64,000 nucleotides of DNA, taken from Sediminicola sp037203765 (lineage in GTDB: Bacteria; Bacteroidota; Bacteroidia; Flavobacteriales; Flavobacteriaceae). Both the position numbers and the translations under genes were made by a program. The notes beneath the pieces were generated by a model. It searched no databases. It saw only the letters and a list, made by a program, of their open reading frames with translations, and was not told the DNA's origin. The DNA is taken from assembly GCF_037203765.1 (NCBI RefSeq), contig NZ_JBBCAS010000008.1:124001-188000 (forward strand), given 5' to 3'. Below, piece after piece: positions 25,520 through 33,368 of this stretch (position 1 is its first letter; each line of letters starts with the position of its first letter).

Positions 25520-26461
25520 ATGACCATTACCCAATTGCAGTATGTTTTGGCTGTTGCCGAATATCAGAATTTTACCCTTGCGGCAGAAAAAAGCTTTGTT
25601 ACCCAACCAACTTTGAGCATGCAGGTGCAAAAACTGGAAGATGAACTGGACATTTTGATCTTTGATCGTAGCAAAAAACCAATTTCAGTAACCGATGTAG
25701 GACAAAAGATTGTTTCCCAAGCAAAAAATATTGTCAATGAAGCCAATCGTATCAAGGATATTGTGGACCAGGAAAAAGGGTTTATTGGAGGGGAATATAC
25801 CCTGGGGATCATTCCTACCATTATGCCCACCTTACTCCCCATGTTCCTTAAAACCTTTATAAAAAAGTACCCTAAGGTCAACCTTATTATCAAGGAACAA
25901 AATACGGAAGGCCTTATCCGGAATATTCAGGATGGGCATTTGGACGCTGCCATTGCGGCCACCCCGTTAGAGGTTGAATTCATCAAAGAACGTCCATTGT
26001 ATTACGAGCCTTTTGTGGGCTATGTACCACCTAGCAACAAGTTGCATCAATTGGAAAAATTGAACCCCGAAGATCTGGATATAAATGAAGTACTCCTTTT
26101 AAAGGACGGACACTGTTTCAGGGATGGAATCATCAATCTATGTAAATCCTCCAAGAGCTTTGAAGATGACCATTTTTCACTACAAAGCGGAAGTTTTGAG
26201 ACTTTGGTCAACCTATCCAATGAAGGACTTGGTATGACCCTTTTGCCGTATTTGAACACCTTGGAACTGGATGACAAGAAAATGCAGAATCTTAGGTATT
26301 TCAACAGTCCTTCCCCCGCTAGGGAAGTAAGCCTCATTTATCACAAAAGTGAATTAAAGATCCAGATAACAGAGGCAATCAGGGAAGTAATAGCTAGTGT
26401 GGTACGAGGTGCAATTGCTTTTCAGGACGTAAAAATCATTAGTCCGCTTACAAAAAAGTAA
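25520..26461 (+). CDS. oxyR: OxyR, peroxide-sensing LysR-type regulator
   Basis: 313 residues. N-terminal winged helix-turn-helix (1-60, LQYVLAVAEYQNFTLAAEKSFVTQPTLSMQVQKLE) and a C-terminal periplasmic-binding-protein-like sensor domain. The redox pair is exact: GHCFRDGIINLC places Cys at residues 199 and 208, the numbering and spacing of E. coli OxyR. Peroxide should oxidise Cys199 and form the disulfide that switches DNA binding. Divergent dps is the obvious target, with a direct repeat between them. Composition resembles neighbouring genes, so there is no sign of recent transfer. Confidence 0.96.
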   Translation: MTITQLQYVLAVAEYQNFTLAAEKSFVTQPTLSMQVQKLEDELDILIFDRSKKPISVTDVGQKIVSQAKNIVNEANRIKDIVDQEKGFIGGEYTLGIIPTIMPTLLPMFLKTFIKKYPKVNLIIKEQNTEGLIRNIQDGHLDAAIAATPLEVEFIKERPLYYEPFVGYVPPSNKLHQLEKLNPEDLDINEVLLLKDGHCFRDGIINLCKSSKSFEDDHFSLQSGSFETLVNLSNEGLGMTLLPYLNTLELDDKKMQNLRYFNSPSPAREVSLIYHKSELKIQITEAIREVIASVVRGAIAFQDVKIISPLTKK

Positions 26462-26590
26462 ACACGATTTGTCCCCATGCATCTCCCGTAAAATCTTAAT
26501 TAAAAAGAAGGGTGGTTTACCCTTGTCCAAAAATTCAACTTTACCTTTTTTACACCTCAATAGGGAAAATTGATTTGTGAACCTCCAATA

Positions 26591-26626
26591 AATAAGAAAG
26601 CCACTTGATCAAGTGGCTTTCTTATT
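26591..26626. terminator. bidirectional terminator shared by oxyR and the 65-aa gene
   Basis: A 36-bp perfect palindrome (AATAAGAAAGCCACTTGATC and its complement). Its last base overlaps the stop codon of the minus-strand gene at 26626. It lies 130 bases after oxyR and serves two convergent genes. Confidence 0.8.
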
Positions 26627-26823
26627 TATGGTTGAATGTAAATTAAACATTGCTTTAATTCTGGTTTGTCGGTAATGAATTGTTTAATCCAATGTTTTAA
26701 TTCCTCTACCTCTATGGGCAGTAATCTAGAAATCGCTTTTTCCAACTCTTTGCAAAACAACACTGAGTCGAAACTAACTTTTTGAAGGACAGTTTTAGTG
26801 TACTCCAGCATAGCTCTAGCCAT
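26626..26823 (-). CDS. conserved small protein of unknown function, 65 aa
   Basis: 65 residues: MARAMLEYTKTVLQKVSFD then a helical segment (LFCKELEKAISRLLPIEVEELKHWIKQFI). No signal peptide or membrane segment. I associate this pattern (MARAMLEYTKTVLxKVSFD) with a small protein widely kept in Flavobacteriaceae, but no function is known to me. The codon use, stop next to a strong terminator and helical composition all support a real gene. Possibly a small cytoplasmic regulator or ribosome-associated factor, which is speculation. Confidence 0.75.
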   Translation of the reverse strand: MARAMLEYTKTVLQKVSFDSVLFCKELEKAISRLLPIEVEELKHWIKQFITDKPELKQCLIYIQP

Positions 26824-26912
26824 ATTTCAAAGTTTTTATTTAAGGTTATTACCGCTAATTTAACGAATTATGAGGGATAAAATTGTATTATCTTCGTTAA
26901 AAGTAGAAAAAT

Positions 26913-26941
26913 ATCAGTTATACATAGAAAATCATCAGTTA
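26913..26941 (+). promoter_or_regulatory. ATCAGTTA direct repeats, 21-bp period, upstream of the PBP4-like gene
   Basis: ATCAGTTA occurs at 26913-26920 and 26934-26941. The 21-base period and the core TCAGTTA resemble LytTR-type operators, which are pairs of about 9-bp direct repeats separated by about 12 bases. The repeats end 28 bases before the ATG at 26969. Confidence 0.35.
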
Positions 26942-26968
26942 AAAACTAACCTTAAGCTGCCATAGTCC

Positions 26969-28243
26969 ATGATGCACAAATCAATGTTAACCCTCTTAAT
27001 ATCAGTGCTTCTCATAGGGTGTTCTGCCTCTAAACAAAGAAAATTAACCAAAGGCATAGTCAATAGCATCACTATTGGGGATTTTGAGAACCAATTTACC
27101 GGATTTTTAGTTTTTGATCCTACCACCAAGGATACTATCATCAGCTATAACTCAGACAAATATTTCCTTCCGGCCAGTAATGTAAAAATTTTTACGCTGT
27201 ATACAGCTCTGCAATTATTGCCCAATAGCATCCCATCCCTTAAATATATAGAACAGGGAGATACCCTTTATATTGAAGGCACCGGAGATCCAACCCCCCT
27301 TCACCCCTACTACAAGGACAGTACCCTTTTGCATTTTTTGGCCAAATCGAAGGCGATAGCGCTACATCCCAATAATTTCAAGGAGGATAGGTTAGGCCCC
27401 GGATGGTCCTGGGAAGATTACGATCAATATTATGCCCCTGAACGAGGTGCGCTACCACTGTATGGCAATGTTGTAAGGGTAATTCAAACGGATCGTATTG
27501 GGATTGTCCCGGATCTCTTCAGGGATAGCGTTTTGGTTTCCGCTGGAAATCGCAACAGACAATTGCACCAAAACCTTTTTTATTTGGACCGAGGTCGTAA
27601 AGATACGGTAGAGGTACCTTTTATCACGGACAGCCAACTTACGAAAAAGCTATTGGAAAAAGCACTAAACAAGGAGATTGGCCTAATTGAGGCCATGCCC
27701 AAGGGCACCAAAAAAGTGCTTTATGGTTTGCCTTCAGATTCTTTGTACCGAAGGATGATGCACCATAGTGACAATTTTATAGCAGAACAACTTTTAATCT
27801 TATCCTCTTCCGTATTAAAGGATACTTTAAACAGTAAAATTCCACGGGACCATATTCTCAAAAATCAATTATCCTCCCTTCGGCAGGCCCCAAGGTGGGT
27901 AGATGGATCTGGACTATCGCGCTACAACCTCTTCACTCCAGAATCCATGGTGGTTGTCCTTGAAAAACTGTATGAAGACCTTCCCAAGGAAAGGCTCCTG
28001 GATCTCTTCCCTGCGGGAGGAATGGATGGAACAATTCAAGACTGGTTTAGAGGCAACCCGAAACCCTATCTTTTTGCAAAATCGGGATCTATGGGCAATA
28101 CCTATTGCCTAAGTGGCTATTTGCGCACCGGCTCTGGAAAAATCCTGATCTTTAGCTTTATGAACAATCACTATAGGCAATCTACAAACAATCTTAAAAA
28201 AGAAATGACCGCAATATTCGAGTCGATAAGGGATGCCTATTGA
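26969..28243 (+). CDS. PBP4-type D-alanyl-D-alanine carboxypeptidase/endopeptidase (S13)
   Basis: 424 residues. A lipoprotein signal (MMHKSMLTLLISVLLIGC) gives Cys near residue 18. Penicillin-binding motifs: SxxK in PASNVKIFTLYTALQ, SxN in MHHSDNFIAEQL, and KSG (for KTG) in LFAKSGSMGN. WVDGSGLSRYNLFTPESMV and LFPAGGMDGTI are typical of DacB. It trims or cleaves peptidoglycan peptides in the periplasm, anchored as a lipoprotein. Its last 7 bases overlap the convergent msrA. The second Met is an equally good start. Confidence 0.92.
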   Translation: MMHKSMLTLLISVLLIGCSASKQRKLTKGIVNSITIGDFENQFTGFLVFDPTTKDTIISYNSDKYFLPASNVKIFTLYTALQLLPNSIPSLKYIEQGDTLYIEGTGDPTPLHPYYKDSTLLHFLAKSKAIALHPNNFKEDRLGPGWSWEDYDQYYAPERGALPLYGNVVRVIQTDRIGIVPDLFRDSVLVSAGNRNRQLHQNLFYLDRGRKDTVEVPFITDSQLTKKLLEKALNKEIGLIEAMPKGTKKVLYGLPSDSLYRRMMHHSDNFIAEQLLILSSSVLKDTLNSKIPRDHILKNQLSSLRQAPRWVDGSGLSRYNLFTPESMVVVLEKLYEDLPKERLLDLFPAGGMDGTIQDWFRGNPKPYLFAKSGSMGNTYCLSGYLRTGSGKILIFSFMNNHYRQSTNNLKKEMTAIFESIRDAY

Positions 28244-28737
28244 TGGTTGCCTTTGAGTAGGGCTGAAAAATTAGCACTTAGTTTGTCCAGTTTAGGATCA
28301 ATATACGTTTTACAAAAGGGCTTGTCAGGATTGGAATAGTAGTAATTGTGAAATTGTGTTTCAGAAGGTTTGAAGTCTCCAAAAAGCAAAACCTGTGTTA
28401 TCAGTGGATCCTTAAAATTACACTGCAACGATTTCAAGGTTTTCTTAACAACATTTATTTCCCCTTCATCAAAAACATAAATGGCCGACCTGTATTTGGT
28501 CCTTAAGGAATGATCCGCTGTACTGTTATGAGTATGAAGATGAACAGTAATAAGTTCTTTTAGTGAAAGCTCGTCCTGATTATAGGAAACGATGACTGCT
28601 TCTGAATAAGATGAGTCTGGTTCCCTAGCGGCTATGAAGCCTTGCGCTACATGAGTCACTCCTTTGAGTAATTGAAATACTGCCTCTGTACACCAATGGC
28701 ATCCACCTCCAAAGCCTATTTTACACCTGGTATCCAT
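28237..28737 (-). CDS. msrA: peptide methionine sulfoxide reductase MsrA-like
   Basis: 166 residues. The MsrA fold motifs are present: GFGGGCHWCTEAVFQLLKGV (catalytic Cys in GGC), the SYSEAVIVSYNQDELSL segment, HNSTADHSLRTKYRSAIYVF with FEPSEthat-like ending FKPSETQFHNYYYSNPDKPFC. The usual GCFWG signature is changed to GCHWC, a variant subfamily. It reduces S-methionine sulfoxide in proteins and free Met. The C-terminal FCKTYIDPKL Cys can act as a resolving residue. It overlaps the 3' end of the PBP4 gene by 7 bases, and is followed upstream at 24 bases by the NudK-like gene on the same strand. Confidence 0.9.
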   Translation of the reverse strand: MDTRCKIGFGGGCHWCTEAVFQLLKGVTHVAQGFIAAREPDSSYSEAVIVSYNQDELSLKELITVHLHTHNSTADHSLRTKYRSAIYVFDEGEINVVKKTLKSLQCNFKDPLITQVLLFGDFKPSETQFHNYYYSNPDKPFCKTYIDPKLDKLSANFSALLKGNHQ

Positions 28738-28761
28738 GACTGTTTGGTCGTAAAAGCACCA

Positions 28762-29343
28762 TTAAAATAACTGGTTCACTTTGGCATATTGCAATAGCAT
28801 GATGGTTTTGGCATCCTTGATGGCGCCTTGGTCTATCATTGACAGGGCATCTTCAAATACATATTCCAAGATCTCAATATTCTCCGTTTCATGGGCTGCC
28901 CCACCACCTTCACCAATCTTCATTTGTTCATTGTACTGGCCAATAAAGAAATGTAGAATTTCCGACACTGATCCGGGGGACATATAAGATTCAAATACTT
29001 TTTGCACCTCATCTACACGATAGCCTGTTTCTTCCTCAACTTCTTTTCGTATGCAATCTTCTGGGTGATCACCATCCAAGACCCCGGCGCAGACCTCGAT
29101 CATCATCCCTGTTGGATTCCCATTCAGGTAGGTAGGCATTCTAAACTGCTTGGTGAGGATGACCGTACCCTTGGACTTATTATAAAGCAATATGGCTGCC
29201 CCGTTGCCACGGTCATAGACTTCCCGCACCTGTTTTTCCCAAGTTCCATCCTCCCTCTCATATTCAAAAGATATCTTTTGAAGGGTATACCAATGATCCG
29301 ATAGCACATCCTTCTTAATATTTCTTACCTGTCCGTTCTTCAA
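28762..29343 (-). CDS. nudK: NudK-like Nudix hydrolase (GDP-mannose pyrophosphatase type)
   Basis: 193 residues. The Nudix box is GVLDGDHPEDCIRKEVEEETGY, with the catalytic REVEEETGY-like Glu pattern; the surrounding EVCAGVLDGDHPEDCIRKE and ESYMSPGSVSEILHFFIGQY match NudK/AdpP-type enzymes. The position equivalent to the first Glu of the NudK box is His here. These hydrolyse GDP-mannose or ADP-ribose. N-terminal VREVYDRGNGAAILLYNKSKGTVILTKQFRMP forms the dimer swap seen in the family. Cytoplasmic; 24 bases before msrA. Confidence 0.9.
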   Translation of the reverse strand: MKNGQVRNIKKDVLSDHWYTLQKISFEYEREDGTWEKQVREVYDRGNGAAILLYNKSKGTVILTKQFRMPTYLNGNPTGMMIEVCAGVLDGDHPEDCIRKEVEEETGYRVDEVQKVFESYMSPGSVSEILHFFIGQYNEQMKIGEGGGAAHETENIEILEYVFEDALSMIDQGAIKDAKTIMLLQYAKVNQLF

Positions 29344-29385
29344 TTGTATTACTTTTTTTGGGTTGGCTATTTTTATAAAATTCTT

Positions 29386-30039
29386 TTATACCGTGACGGT
29401 TTTGTTCAGATACCGTCTAAAGGGCAACATTTCTTGATAGATCTGCAGTACCTTTTCTTTAAAATTATCCTGCAAAATCTCCTTCTCATTCATAGGGTGC
29501 ATCACAGCAAAGGTTTTGTTTTTGAGCAGATCCAAATGAGGGTGGTCCCTGCTAAAACCTTTGGGAGCCATTTTTAGTTTCTGATCCTCTACCAGGCCCC
29601 CAAAAGTATTCTGAAAAGATTTTTTGTGAAGGATCTTTTTAAATTCTTCCCCGTCGTAATCAATACCATCCCTGATACTTTGTAGCGTTTTTGAATCTGG
29701 TCGCCAAAAACCTCCGGCCAACATAGATTCATGAATGCCTATCTGTATGTAAAAATCGGCAGTATTGGGCGCTTTGTCCAATCCCGCACCAAAATGATCT
29801 TTGTACACCGGTTTATTTGGATGGAACATAAGATTATTATTGATGCGGTTTATTCCTTTCTTGCCGGGCGTGGAATAATACTCCTTATCAATGGCCTCCA
29901 AGGTACTGTTCAGATCATCCAACCAAGAGATATAGCCATCTCTGACCTTATAGTAACGCTTTCTATTGGCATCCATCCATTCTTTGGAATTGTTCCTTTC
30001 CAAATCACGCAGAAAAGCAAACAGCTCTTTAAAATCCAT
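29386..30039 (-). CDS. DUF2461 protein (TIGR02453 family)
   Basis: 217 residues. Motifs of the family: FLRDLERNNSKEWMDANRKRYYKVRDGYISWLDDL near the start, RINNNLMFHPNKPVYKDHFGAGLDK in the middle and LAGGFWRPDSKTLQSIRDGIDYDGEEFKKIL after it. No catalytic residues are established for DUF2461. There is no signal peptide. It is followed after 42 bases by the NudK-like gene on the same strand, so the three genes DUF2461, nudK and msrA may form one unit. Confidence 0.9.
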   Translation of the reverse strand: MDFKELFAFLRDLERNNSKEWMDANRKRYYKVRDGYISWLDDLNSTLEAIDKEYYSTPGKKGINRINNNLMFHPNKPVYKDHFGAGLDKAPNTADFYIQIGIHESMLAGGFWRPDSKTLQSIRDGIDYDGEEFKKILHKKSFQNTFGGLVEDQKLKMAPKGFSRDHPHLDLLKNKTFAVMHPMNEKEILQDNFKEKVLQIYQEMLPFRRYLNKTVTV

Positions 30040-30109
30040 AAAAAGTATTCTTGTTGTATGGAATTATTCTCATTGAATTATTTGTAATATGAAGCGGTTA
30101 TTGGTCTGA

Positions 30110-30916
30110 TCAAAATCTATTGTCACCATCCAGGATATCCCCCAGACCACCAAGAATACTACCTTCTCCTCTATCTTTACCTCCACCCTTTGGTGCTGCC
30201 GCCCAAACTCTACTGGCCAACCTGCTAAAGGGCAGGGATTGGATAAAAACTGTTCCAGGGCCTTTTAAAGTAGCATAGAACAAGCCTTCCCCTCCAAAAA
30301 CAGTATTTTTGATCCCACCGATGAATTCAATATCGTAATCAATATCTTTTGAAAATCCGATGATACATCCGGTATCTACCTTCAAAACTTCCCCTACCGC
30401 CAATACTTTTTTTGCTGTGGTACCTCCGGCGTGGACAAATGCCAGACCATCACCTTCCAATTTCTGCATAATAAAACCTTCGCCCCCAAATAGGCCTCTT
30501 CCGAGCCTTTTGGAAAATTCAATTCCAATAGTTACTCCCTTCGCGGCACATAAAAAGGCATCTTTCTGGCAAATAAAGCGACCTCCAAATTCCGTGAGGT
30601 CAATCGGAATGATCTTGCCGGGATAAGGCGATGCAAAGCTTACCTTTTTCTTGCCATATCCACTATTTAGGAAGGCCGTCATAAACAAACTTTCCCCTGT
30701 TAATAATCTCTTTCCAGCAGAAAAAAGCTTCCCTAAGACGCCGTTATCCTGATTGGAACCATCTCCAAAAATGGTATCCATTTTAATATCGGTATCCATC
30801 ATCATAAAGCTTCCGGCTTCTGCTACAACTGCTTCCTGTGGATCCAATTCTATTTCCACATATTGCATTTCTTCGCCAAAAATCTCGTAGTCTATTTCGT
30901 GATTTACGCTACTCAT
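30110..30916 (-). CDS. AIM24/TIGR00266 family protein
   Basis: 268 residues, predicted all-beta. The glycine-rich motifs ITPGEFSLike are represented by AEAGSFMMMDTDIKMDTIFGDGS, GAGKRLLTGESLFMTAFLNSG and GGEGFIMQKLEGDGLAFVHAGGTTAKK. LGDILDGDNRF with the preceding GGGKDRGEGSILGGLG is a Gly-rich tail. This family (AIM24, related to tryptophan-RNA-binding attenuation-like barrels) has no established function in bacteria. No signal peptide or transmembrane segment. It lies 70 bases upstream of the DUF2461 gene on the same strand. Confidence 0.88.
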   Translation of the reverse strand: MSSVNHEIDYEIFGEEMQYVEIELDPQEAVVAEAGSFMMMDTDIKMDTIFGDGSNQDNGVLGKLFSAGKRLLTGESLFMTAFLNSGYGKKKVSFASPYPGKIIPIDLTEFGGRFICQKDAFLCAAKGVTIGIEFSKRLGRGLFGGEGFIMQKLEGDGLAFVHAGGTTAKKVLAVGEVLKVDTGCIIGFSKDIDYDIEFIGGIKNTVFGGEGLFYATLKGPGTVFIQSLPFSRLASRVWAAAPKGGGKDRGEGSILGGLGDILDGDNRF

Positions 30917-30990
30917 AAGATATACTATATAATTAATTTAACTTTCCCTATTAGTACTTTTACATTTGAAATTGTTACAGATATTACCGA

Positions 30991-31008
30991 TAATAATAAT
31001 AATAATAA
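30991..31008. repeat. (TAA)6 trinucleotide repeat upstream of a lipoprotein gene
   Basis: Six perfect TAA units between the AIM24-like and lipoprotein genes. Length changes would alter promoter spacing for the + strand gene at 31066. Confidence 0.6.
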
Positions 31009-31065
31009 AGTAGGGTTTTAGACGTTGTAGTTGTTTAAGTAAAATATAAACCTAAATTTTAAATT

Positions 31066-31560
31066 ATGAATTTATTTAACCCCGGCTTTCTACATTTAGG
31101 AAGATTTACAAAGCTTTTCACGATTGTATTTGCAATGGTTGCATTTTCTAGCTGTAGTAAAGAAGATGATGATACTTTTGCACGTGTTACAGTTAATGGA
31201 ACAGAAGTTCAATCAAGTCCTTCAGATTTTACCGTTGGTGATCGTTCCGATTTCAATGGTGATATTGATGCAAGTTTCACAGGAAATGGTGGTACGGCCA
31301 GTAGAATATTTAGCTGGAACAATAATCTCACTACAGCTGATTACAATGCAGATATTACCGCAACTTCCGAAGGTAGTTTCCAAATGATTGTTAAAGATTC
31401 AGAGGGAATAGAAGTTTTGAATCGATCAATTCAGGGTGGATCTGAACCAGATAGTTTTAGCGGGGTAACTTCGGCAGGAGTCTCTGGAATTTGGACTGTT
31501 ACAATTACGGTAACAAACTTTACAGGTGATGGTAGCTTTTCATTAAGTGAAGGAAACTAA
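31066..31560 (+). CDS. exported lipoprotein of unknown function
   Basis: Not recognised. 164 residues: a hydrophobic signal (about 13-27) with lipobox FSSC, an acidic KEDDD linker that often directs lipoproteins to the cell surface in this phylum, then an Ig-like or jelly-roll-like all-beta domain rich in Ser, Thr, Asn and Gly (IFSWNNNLTTADYNADITATSEGSF, GIWTVTITVTNFTGDGSFSL). Found alone, between a (TAA)6 repeat and a terminator. Likely a cell-surface protein; nothing points to an enzyme. Confidence 0.75.
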   Translation: MNLFNPGFLHLGRFTKLFTIVFAMVAFSSCSKEDDDTFARVTVNGTEVQSSPSDFTVGDRSDFNGDIDASFTGNGGTASRIFSWNNNLTTADYNADITATSEGSFQMIVKDSEGIEVLNRSIQGGSEPDSFSGVTSAGVSGIWTVTITVTNFTGDGSFSLSEGN

Positions 31561-31586
31561 GATACACCAAGATCTATAGAATCTAT

Positions 31587-31623
31587 AAAGGCTAGTACTA
31601 CTACGGTACTAGCCTTTTTTTTG
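31587..31623 (+). terminator. terminator of the lipoprotein gene
   Basis: A 12-bp stem (AAAGGCTAGTAC with GTACTAGCCTTT) has a 7-base loop and is followed by T8 on the + strand, 26 bases after the stop codon. Confidence 0.85.
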
Positions 31624-31762
31624 TAGTATAAAATGACTTCACATGTACCACCATAGTCTATTTGGTGTGCATTTATATGTATAAATTCTTATATGTTCAT
31701 GTTTGTTGCATGTAAGAACATCCATTTTATTACATCTTTATTGCCGGTAGTTGGGAGGGCAT

Positions 31763-32218
31763 TTATTGTTTTAAGCGGACCGTCCATTCAAAATTAAAAG
31801 TGGAAACCAACACCCCATCTTCATTAACACCCTCCGATTTCATCCAAAAAGTCTGGCCTTCCCCTGTAGCTATAGTTTGGTCCAAGGCCTCCTTTATCAA
31901 GGCTCCATCCTTGCAGGTAAACGTAATCTTACCTGTGGCCTTTTTGGAGAAATTGGCATTGTTGTTGGCCACCAGCATAGATATTTTCTTTTTACTTTCT
32001 TGGATCTGTGCACTGACCATGGCCCCTGTACTCAGCTCAGCAGCCATTCCTTGGACGGCCCAGAACATGGAGTTGAACGGATTCTGATTGAACCATCTAT
32101 GGGTAACGGTGACTACTGCCTTTTCTGGGTCTATGTGACGTAAACGGACTCCGCACCACCAAGCAGCAGGCAGCTTAAAAAAAGTGTAGGTGTTGAACTT
32201 TTTAGGATTAATGGACAT
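31763..32218 (-). CDS. DUF4442 hot-dog-fold protein
   Basis: 151 residues. The hot-dog-type region FKLPAAWWCGVRLRHIDPEKAVVTVTHRWFNQNPFNSMFWAVQGMAAELSTG is typical of DUF4442, a family related to acyl-CoA thioesterases (YiiD C-terminal domain). No general-base residue can be identified with confidence, so enzyme activity is inferred from the fold only. No signal peptide. It is convergent with the lipoprotein gene. Confidence 0.85.
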   Translation of the reverse strand: MSINPKKFNTYTFFKLPAAWWCGVRLRHIDPEKAVVTVTHRWFNQNPFNSMFWAVQGMAAELSTGAMVSAQIQESKKKISMLVANNNANFSKKATGKITFTCKDGALIKEALDQTIATGEGQTFWMKSEGVNEDGVLVSTFNFEWTVRLKQ

Positions 32219-32360
32219 GTATTTTTATTTTTTTTAAAAATATATAAAATTGAAATCCTATGCTACGAATTACCGCATAATGATTGGTCTCAAAGCAAAA
32301 ACATAAGGTTATATACCCTAATTCAAAATGTTAATGAAACGTTAAATTTCAGTACTATGT

Positions 32361-32393
32361 TTTGCATAATACCTTTTAAAAGATATATATTTG
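32361..32393 (+). promoter_or_regulatory. consensus Bacteroidota promoter of the DUF4870 gene
   Basis: TTTG (32361-32364) and TATATTTG (32386-32393) are separated by 21 bases: a full match to the TTTG / TAnnTTTG consensus. The predicted transcript start is about 12 bases before the ATG at 32413. Confidence 0.7.
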
Positions 32394-32412
32394 TATAAGA
32401 AACTAATAGGCC

Positions 32413-32886
32413 ATGACAGACACACTGACCAAACACGAAAGAAATCTATCTGCATTTATCCATGCTTCCGTTTTTTCAAGGTATTTGATACCCTTTGGAA
32501 ATATTATTCTTCCATTGATACTATGGAGCATCAATAAAAAGCAATACAAGTTTGTGGATTATAATGGGAAGCAAGTATTAAACTTTCAAATAAGTCTTTT
32601 GCTTTACGCCATGATTCTTGGGGTACTATCCGTTCCCTTCTTATTTGGATCCTTCCCAAATATTTTTGAAGCGGGGAATGTACTTTTCGGTGCTTCCGAT
32701 GGATTCAGATGGCATTTTGATAGTGACAATTTTAATTCGTTTCACGGGCTTTTCCCTTTTGGAATTGCGGCATTGGCTCAAGGGGCCATCGTAGTGATCA
32801 ATATCGTTTACTCTATCCTAGGTACCATACGCACCAATGAGGGCCAGACATTTAAATATCCAATCAGTATTAATTTTTTAAAATAA
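32413..32886 (+). CDS. DUF4870 membrane protein
   Basis: 157 residues with three membrane helices (about 20-40, 58-80, 115-140). The HASVFSRYLIPFGNIILPLILWSINKKQYKFVDYNGKQVLNFQISL segment is the DUF4870 core. Members are small membrane proteins of unknown function, in this phylum often beside PadR and PspC genes, as here. It has its own consensus promoter, so it can be transcribed with or without the PadR gene 144 bases downstream. Confidence 0.88.
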   Translation: MTDTLTKHERNLSAFIHASVFSRYLIPFGNIILPLILWSINKKQYKFVDYNGKQVLNFQISLLLYAMILGVLSVPFLFGSFPNIFEAGNVLFGASDGFRWHFDSDNFNSFHGLFPFGIAALAQGAIVVINIVYSILGTIRTNEGQTFKYPISINFLK

Positions 32887-32903
32887 AGTAAGTGAGTTTA
32901 TTC

Positions 32904-32927
32904 ATCAATCAATCAATCAATCAATCA
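32904..32927. repeat. (ATCA)6 tetranucleotide repeat upstream of the PadR gene
   Basis: Six perfect ATCA units (24 bases) about 100 bases before the PadR start. A 15-codon frame begins right after it (32930) but shows nothing protein-like. Similar AATCAATCAA sequence recurs before the head-GIN gene (about 35147-35158). Confidence 0.6.
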
Positions 32928-33030
32928 AAAATGGCTGTATTTATCACCACGGGAACTCATCACTCCCCAAGAAAATGAACCAAATGCAGCAAAAAAAAAC
33001 GAACAGTCAATCAAATAGAACCATGAAGCT

Positions 33031-33366
33031 ATGAACATAGAAAATACAAAAGCACAAATGCGCAAAGGGGTCCTGGAATACTGCATACTCTCCATTTTAA
33101 ATGGGGAGGACAAATATGCCTCTGAAATCCTTGAGACCTTAAAAGATGCAAAGATGCTGGTAGTAGAGGGAACGATTTACCCTTTACTTACAAGACTTAA
33201 GAATGCAGGATTGCTCAATTACCGTTGGGAGGAAAGTACATCTGGACCACCACGTAAATACTATACCCTTACAGAAACAGGTAAGATGTTCCTAAAAGAA
33301 CTGGACACCACCTGGGATGAACTTAGAAAAGCAACAAATCTCGTAACCAATACCAAAAACAGCTAA
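33031..33366 (+). CDS. PadR-family transcriptional regulator
   Basis: 111 residues, winged helix-turn-helix: TKAQMRKGVLEYCILSILNGEDKYASEILETLKDAKMLVVEGTIYPLLTRLKNAGLLNYRWEES with the PPRKYYTLTETG wing. PadR proteins repress neighbouring genes in response to small ligands or envelope stress. It ends 2 bases before the PspC gene, so the pair is an operon. In many Bacteroidota the same set (PadR, PspC, GIN) is linked, suggesting an envelope-stress module. Confidence 0.94.
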   Translation: MNIENTKAQMRKGVLEYCILSILNGEDKYASEILETLKDAKMLVVEGTIYPLLTRLKNAGLLNYRWEESTSGPPRKYYTLTETGKMFLKELDTTWDELRKATNLVTNTKNS

Positions 33367-33368
33367 CA

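Noticed and set aside
32930..32977. 15-codon frame right after the (ATCA)6 repeat
   Set aside because: Too short and without protein-like character or a conserved partner; probably chance.
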